A stretch of 64,000 nucleotides of DNA, taken from the NCBI GenBank assembly GCA_035627955.1, contig DASPKU010000019.1, positions 327,912 through 391,911 of the forward strand, read 5' to 3'. The notes below the pieces were generated by a model. It saw nothing but the letters and a program-made list of their open reading frames with translations, had not been told where the DNA came from and searched no databases. The translations under genes were made by a program, and so were the position numbers. Of this stretch, positions 59,632 to 64,000 are shown in pieces (the stretch's first letter is position 1; each line of letters begins with the position of its first letter). The DNA is from Phycisphaerales bacterium (GTDB taxonomy: Bacteria; Planctomycetota; Phycisphaerae; Phycisphaerales; UBA1924).

Positions 59632-61764
59632 TCACGCCTCGGTATCGCGCGAGCCATCGCCTTTCTTCAACAAGGGCCACGCGGCGACAAACTGCCGGAT
59701 GACCGCGTCCTCGGGAGGTTCCCGCCGTACACCGTCCTCAGACCTGAGCGGGCCTGCATTGAAGGCCCATGTTTTCGCTACCTCATAGAGAAGGTCTAGC
59801 TCGACGATCAAAGAGAGGTCGCTAACTCCCCGTACATTGAGTGTTCCGGGAGCGGGAATGGGCTCCTCGTTTCGGGTTACGGGCTGCGAGGCAAGCTGGA
59901 GTAGGAGGGGCACTACCGCCCCGTTGTTGCGGATCTTGGGAGCGAGCACCTCACCAGCGGCCTCTCGCCCCGCGGCCCGCGCATACTGGTAAATCATCTC
60001 GAACCGCCATCGCCTCTCCAGGTCGAGCAGATCATCAGTCGAGCGGACCATCCGGTTGAAGCGGGTTGAAAACGCGCGCGACACAGTGGCAGCCGCATCC
60101 TGCACCTCTTTACTGCTCTTGTCCAGCGTGGGGGGCAGGACCCGCTCGAAGTACGCGCCTACAAACCAATCCGGCGCTTCGCTAATGATCTCCTCCGCAG
60201 CCGCAACCCACTCGCGCGGGCCTGCCAAATGTGTCAGTCGCGCTGCAAGTCGGCTGGTTCCGATTCCTGGTTCCAACGCCCGGTACAATGAGAACGGTTC
60301 CGGGAAAGCGGTACTTGAAACCGCAAGAGCGACTGCGAGGCGGCGGGCGGCTGTGGGCGTGACCTCTGTAGTGGCGAGCTCTAGCTTCTCCAAGAGTAGA
60401 TGATGGTTGCCGCCCCTGAGCATGCTCATCAGCTGTGGCTGCAACCGAGCACTGCCCTCCCCGGCCAGCGACAGCAGCACCTGAATCGACTCATCCGACA
60501 CGTCCTGTCGCCCAACCGCGTACGTGAAGTACCTGGCTGCATAGGCGGGCGAACAAGCTCGCTTCGCACGCATCCATGGACCACGTTGGTTCGTGGTAGT
60601 GAGAAGTTGCTGGTGAAGCGTGAAGAGTGGGAACAGGTCCGTCAGAAGGGACGTCACGCTGCCGAAGTCGCTGCCAGGAAGCACCTCCCGGAGAATGGGA
60701 ACTACCGGGCGTTCCGAGTTCGGGGACCAGGAGCGGACCGCAGAGGCATCCACCGTCACGAACTCATCAAGGTGGCTGCGGACAACCTGATACGCGGCGG
60801 GGTATAGGACGCGCAATGCCTCGACCAGCAACACGTCCACCGTATTCGCCTCGCCTTTGAGCATCGGGAGGGCAAACCTGATGGCGTTGGTGTACTGAGT
60901 GACACTGCGCGGTGTTCGGAGACGACGCGAGATCGCACTGGTGAACGCGGAGCGCCACCGAGCGATGTCCTCCTCATCGACGGTGATCGAGTGTGACCTC
61001 AGGACCGCATCGATGTTCTCATGGCACACGTTGCTGAGCTCGGTCGGCAGGGCAGGCGGCACCGAGAGCGAGACTTGGACGATCTTTTCGAGGTAGCGGT
61101 GCCCACCCGGTGTGCCACCGGCCGTCATGTGGTTCCCGATCACTTCCGCGACCACATCACGGTCGAAGGCCAATACGTAGACCACCCCGGGTAGATCAGC
61201 ACAGGCTTTCAGAGTGCGCAATAGCGACACGGTTTCGACTGCGTCCAGTCGGTCGATGTCGTCAATGAACACGACAACCTGCCGGTTCGCCCTTCGGAAA
61301 TGCCTTTGAAGCCGCTCTCGCACCTCCTCAAGAGGAAGGTCACCCTTCGCTTTCAGTAACTGCCTAGCTTTATCGATGCGGTCGTCCAAGGGTGCCGCGA
61401 GTGAGGCTATCCGTGCGAGGTCGCCGGCCAACCTCTCAGCCTTCCTCTTGAGCTCCACGCGCATGGCCCGAGACAGAACTGCGAAGAGCCCTTGGATCAT
61501 GCTGGCGGAATCGCCGTACAGCCATGGGTTGTAGCCGGTTACCGCGCAGTCTTGCCCACGAAGCTCTTCGGCGACGAAGTTGAGCACCGAGGTCTTGCCG
61601 TCCCCCCATGGGGCGTTGATACTCAGTGTGAAGCACTCCGACCTAGGGAGCGACAGGATCAGCCGAGCAACGCCTTGCGCGAACGGGAATCGGTTGTACC
61701 GGTCGCAGGCTCGCGTAGTCACAGGTCGGTCGGCATCGAATGAGTTGAACTCCGCGATGGACAT
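59632..61764 (-). CDS. KAP-family P-loop NTPase
   Basis: 710 residues. The N-terminus (RYNRFPFAQGVARLILSL) and Walker A (APWGDGKTSVLNF, residues 51-63) are classic KAP, as is GYNPWLYGD. Walker B is VVVFIDDIDRLDAVE, followed by VYVLAFDRDVVAEVI. The paired membrane helices that many KAP proteins insert after Walker A are not evident, so this one may be soluble. The C-terminal ~350 residues are helical and unassigned. KAP NTPases are common in phage-defence loci. It is on the same strand as the protease upstream and the trpS operon downstream. Confidence 0.88.
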   Translation of the reverse strand: MSIAEFNSFDADRPVTTRACDRYNRFPFAQGVARLILSLPRSECFTLSINAPWGDGKTSVLNFVAEELRGQDCAVTGYNPWLYGDSASMIQGLFAVLSRAMRVELKRKAERLAGDLARIASLAAPLDDRIDKARQLLKAKGDLPLEEVRERLQRHFRRANRQVVVFIDDIDRLDAVETVSLLRTLKACADLPGVVYVLAFDRDVVAEVIGNHMTAGGTPGGHRYLEKIVQVSLSVPPALPTELSNVCHENIDAVLRSHSITVDEEDIARWRSAFTSAISRRLRTPRSVTQYTNAIRFALPMLKGEANTVDVLLVEALRVLYPAAYQVVRSHLDEFVTVDASAVRSWSPNSERPVVPILREVLPGSDFGSVTSLLTDLFPLFTLHQQLLTTTNQRGPWMRAKRACSPAYAARYFTYAVGRQDVSDESIQVLLSLAGEGSARLQPQLMSMLRGGNHHLLLEKLELATTEVTPTAARRLAVALAVSSTAFPEPFSLYRALEPGIGTSRLAARLTHLAGPREWVAAAEEIISEAPDWFVGAYFERVLPPTLDKSSKEVQDAAATVSRAFSTRFNRMVRSTDDLLDLERRWRFEMIYQYARAAGREAAGEVLAPKIRNNGAVVPLLLQLASQPVTRNEEPIPAPGTLNVRGVSDLSLIVELDLLYEVAKTWAFNAGPLRSEDGVRREPPEDAVIRQFVAAWPLLKKGDGSRDTEA

Positions 61765-61815
61765 TCCCGAAGACTATCAGAGACCTACGCCTCTACGGGT
61801 GCGGCGAGCGCCGGT

Positions 61816-61847
61816 CATGCGCGCTTTGGGTGCGGAACGGGGCTGTG
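61816..61847. repeat. Dispersed CATGCGCG...TGCGGA repeat, copy 2
   Basis: CATGCGCGCTTTGGGTGCGG, then AACGGGGCTGTG. It lies between the protease end and the KAP start. Confidence 0.8.
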
Positions 61848-61898
61848 GAACCCAATCGCTCCTGCGGCAGCGGTGGGCAGCTAGCCGGTGATCCGGGG

Positions 61899-63356
61899 CT
61901 ACCGCCTTGAGGTCGGGGCGCGTGATGGCACCCCGATGACAAATCCGTTCTGAAGCACGGGCATGAACGTTCCGTCCGAGCCATCCAGCCGGCCAGCAAG
62001 GAGCCCACCGACCAGGACCGTGTCGCCCTCAGCGGCGTCTACCAGCTCAGGTTCGGAAACAAGCACGAGCATTGAACGATCGTGGAGAACGACGCCTTGA
62101 AACCGATCCGCGCCGCCGTTTTCGGATAGGTCTTTTGCGAGCCTTCCGACGCAGACGATGGCCTCTCCCGGCTTGCAGGTGGTTGCGGATAAGACGGTCA
62201 CTGCCTTTCCGTTGAGGCGTTCCGAAAGCCCGGCGGAGCTGGACTGAATCGCCGCTCGCAGCTCCTTCTGGAGTAGCTCCCGTGCGGTCGCGGCTTTGGG
62301 GTCATCTTCCTTGAGTCGGGCGAATGATGTGGCAAGCCGGCGCATGTCGCCCCAGACCCTCTCAGCTGAGGCGACTCCGCAACCATTGCACGTACTGCAT
62401 TGACGAGTGACGTTGGTGAAGGTCGGGTAGGTCATTCCTCCACCGCTCGTGCTGCCGGTCCGCTCCTTGGTCGTGACCTGACCACTCCCTGCGCATCCTT
62501 TGCACCTGTGCCCGGTACGAAACGCCGTGATGTGCTTGAGCAAGTCGGCTCCGGTGCCATCACGTGTCACGTCAAGGCGAGGGAATGCTGCCCTGGGAAT
62601 CTGGCGCTCCTGCCCATAGAGCTTCTGCGCGGTCTTGAAGGAGAAGTCAGCTTGAAGGGGAGCCTTGACGAGCTCGTCAATGTGCTTCGCGCTGAGTGCA
62701 AAGTAGAGGTTCTGGCCGGTCAGCCAAACCCAAGTGTTGATTCCGACCACTCTTCCCTGCCCATCGAGGAGAGGGCCACCTGAGTTCCCAGAGTTGATGG
62801 TGCAGTCTGTCTGAATCCAGACGGACTTCGTGTCGTACTTCAGCGACCGCCTGAGACCCTCGGGGAGGTCCGTGTACGAGCGGACACCACTGACCACGCC
62901 CTTGGTCACCGAAAGGCCAAGCCCCTTAGGGAAGCCGATCGCCCAAACGTCGGTCCCCGCCGCAGTGTGGCCGGACCGTACTTCAAGCACGCTGACCTTG
63001 CCGGCGAGCTTCGGGTCGCGCATTGGCACGCGCACAAGCGCGAGGTCATACTTGGGATTCGCTGCCACAAGGTCGACGGGGACCGCCCCTTCGACGCCCT
63101 GAAACTCGGCATCTGCCGAGGAGGCACCCTGCACGACGTGGAAGTTGGTGACCGCGAGTCCCGTCTGGTCGATCAAGAAACCCGTGCCGCTCGCGAACAC
63201 CCCCGCCTCTGCCTTGACCTTGAGCTGAAAGACCGCCTTGCTCGCCTTTGCCAGCATGTCTTGCGAAGACTGCACCGGCGGCTGGGCCTGCGCCAACGTG
63301 CAGGGGACGGCGATGAGCATGACACCGATGGAAACCAGAACGGATAACAGACGCAT
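61899..63356 (-). CDS. Exported trypsin-like serine protease with DnaJ-type zinc motifs
   Basis: 485 residues with a signal peptide (LLSVLVSIGVMLIAVPCTLA). The HtrA/trypsin fold has the full triad: His73 (VTNFHVVQG), Asp104 (PKYDLALVRV) and Ser192 (NSGNSGGPLL). No PDZ domain is visible. Instead the C-terminal half holds paired CxxCxGxG-like motifs (CKGCAGSG and CSTCNGCG), as in the DnaJ zinc finger, followed by an unassigned domain. It may recognise misfolded or foreign proteins outside the cytoplasm. It is first in the minus-strand run leading to KAP and the trpS operon. Confidence 0.87.
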   Translation of the reverse strand: MRLLSVLVSIGVMLIAVPCTLAQAQPPVQSSQDMLAKASKAVFQLKVKAEAGVFASGTGFLIDQTGLAVTNFHVVQGASSADAEFQGVEGAVPVDLVAANPKYDLALVRVPMRDPKLAGKVSVLEVRSGHTAAGTDVWAIGFPKGLGLSVTKGVVSGVRSYTDLPEGLRRSLKYDTKSVWIQTDCTINSGNSGGPLLDGQGRVVGINTWVWLTGQNLYFALSAKHIDELVKAPLQADFSFKTAQKLYGQERQIPRAAFPRLDVTRDGTGADLLKHITAFRTGHRCKGCAGSGQVTTKERTGSTSGGGMTYPTFTNVTRQCSTCNGCGVASAERVWGDMRRLATSFARLKEDDPKAATARELLQKELRAAIQSSSAGLSERLNGKAVTVLSATTCKPGEAIVCVGRLAKDLSENGGADRFQGVVLHDRSMLVLVSEPELVDAAEGDTVLVGGLLAGRLDGSDGTFMPVLQNGFVIGVPSRAPTSRR

Positions 63357-63932
63357 CGGAACCCCCCGGTCGAACGTGGTGGCAACGAAGGCGGCAGTTT
63401 ATCGAGTAGGCGGGCGGGCTCCTAGCCCCTTGTCATGCGCGCCTTCAGTGCGGAGCGTGCCTGTGAAGTGGGGGAGCTCGCCGCCCATCCACGGCCTGCT
63501 CCGCGCTCGTTTCGTTGTGGCCGCCACGATCCCGCGCTGAAATCGTTCGCGGTGGTGAAAAGAAGAGCCCCGCCGGGCACCTGGGGGGTAGGCGCACGCA
63601 GCGGGGCTGTCCTGAAGAGGGGGCCTATTGGGTGGTGGCCCCACGATGTTGAGGCTCCAGCCTAACCCGGCAATCTCCCGGTCGCAAGACCGATCCGCGC
63701 CAGAATCTGGAGAGCCCTAACGCGCCCGCAGGCGTGGGAGGTCCGCGCCCTCGGAGGATTCCTCCGTTTCCTCAAAAAAGATTTTGCGCCCACTGTTCAG
63801 CACTGAAGCCTTCGTGCTTTGGCACTACTGGCACAGTGCGTTATGCCCCTGTTTTGCCGAGTTGAAAGCGCGTTTCCGCCCGGTAGGGTGTGGCCGCCGC
63901 AATAGGGCGGCGGAAAGCGAAAGGCTGAACAA
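63357..63932. other. 576-base gap upstream of the protease gene
   Basis: It contains CATGCGCG repeat copy 3 and a hairpin AGCCCCGC/GCGGGGCT (63566-63573 with 63601-63608) followed on the minus strand by a T-rich run. A minus-strand frame from 63797 has no protein features. Nothing else was recognised. Confidence 0.5.
63434..63465. repeat. Dispersed CATGCGCG...TGCGGA repeat, copy 3
   Basis: CATGCGCGCCTTCAGTGCGG, then AGCGTGCCTGTG. It lies about 80 bases upstream of the protease start. Confidence 0.75.
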
Positions 63933-64000
63933 ATGGCAACGCTCAGGCTCAAGGTTGACGGGATCGAAGCGGCGGTTCTCTCCGAGGCCCTCTCCGGCAC
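63933..64000 (+). CDS. Start of an unknown gene (truncated by window end)
   Basis: The ATG at 63933 opens MATLRLKVDGIEAAVLSEAL and runs off the edge. GAAAGG lies 8 bases upstream. Only 22 residues are visible, so the identity is open. Confidence 0.5.
   Translation, partial: MATLRLKVDGIEAAVLSEALSG

Noticed and set aside
59592..63465. Integron attC sites
   Set aside because: The repeated element lacks the paired RYYYAAC/GTTRRRY core sites and attC folding; no integron integrase is present.
63797..64000. Minus-strand frame at the right edge
   Set aside because: It overlaps the better-supported plus-strand start at 63933 and has no protein features.

Overview
The window comes from a high-GC bacterium, most likely a planctomycete of the Phycisphaerae/Phycisphaerales type. 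This is an inference from family features: secreted proteins ending in a paired DFNGDGD..GTDQDIEAFF tail, small membrane proteins with a CxxCGYDxxG...CPECG zinc ribbon, FloA, and many GC-rich intergenic hairpins. No rRNA, tRNA or CRISPR array was seen.

Layout, 1-8 kb: plus-strand secreted proteins (two related surface proteins, a PQQ-like propeller, an M12-like metalloprotease with Ig-like domains, and a lactonase-like propeller). All end in the same Cys-rich, EF-hand-like C-terminal tail. yajQ sits among them. 8-16.6 kb: minus-strand housekeeping block, alaS, a RelE/ParE-type toxin-antitoxin pair, the Fo part of ATP synthase (AtpZ-like, AtpI-like, atpB, atpE, atpF, atpH), then pgk. The F1 genes atpAGDC do not follow. 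16.9-31 kb: mixed core and lineage-specific genes, including a copper-binding CusF-like protein, truD, a bifunctional nuclease, nnrE, a TlpA-like thioredoxin, a TonB-like protein, floA and a glycosyltransferase. This region also holds two paralogous ~230-aa proteins of unknown function, each preceded by an unusual array with 21-nt periodicity, and three zinc-ribbon membrane proteins.

32 kb to the right edge: a genomic island of visibly lower GC. Its left end cuts comM/yifB at the Walker A codons, and a large serine recombinase lies across the junction. The missing N-terminal half of comM is not in the window, so the island probably continues past 64 kb. Next to the recombinase is a tightly overlapping replication/excision operon. 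The cargo includes an MmeI-family type IIG/IIL restriction-modification enzyme, a secreted S1/P1 nuclease, a DUF262-HNH nuclease, a tyrosine recombinase, a patatin/metallo-beta-lactamase/membrane-protein operon, a 1,628-aa DUF4011-type helicase-endonuclease, a ligase-like nucleotidyltransferase, a KAP P-loop NTPase and a trypsin-like protease. This composition resembles a defence island.

The most striking unit is a three-gene operon (59.1 to 55.6 kb, minus strand) with 4-nt ATGA and GTGA overlaps: a complete tryptophanyl-tRNA synthetase, a complete tryptophan 2,3-dioxygenase-family enzyme, and an unrecognised 399-aa protein. A tryptophan-destroying enzyme coupled to a tryptophan-charging enzyme inside a defence-like island recalls the co-induced IDO1/WARS1 pair of vertebrate immunity. 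It may be an undescribed tryptophan-depletion or tryptophan-diversion system. The second candidate is the pairing of 21-nt arrays with the ~230-aa protein family.
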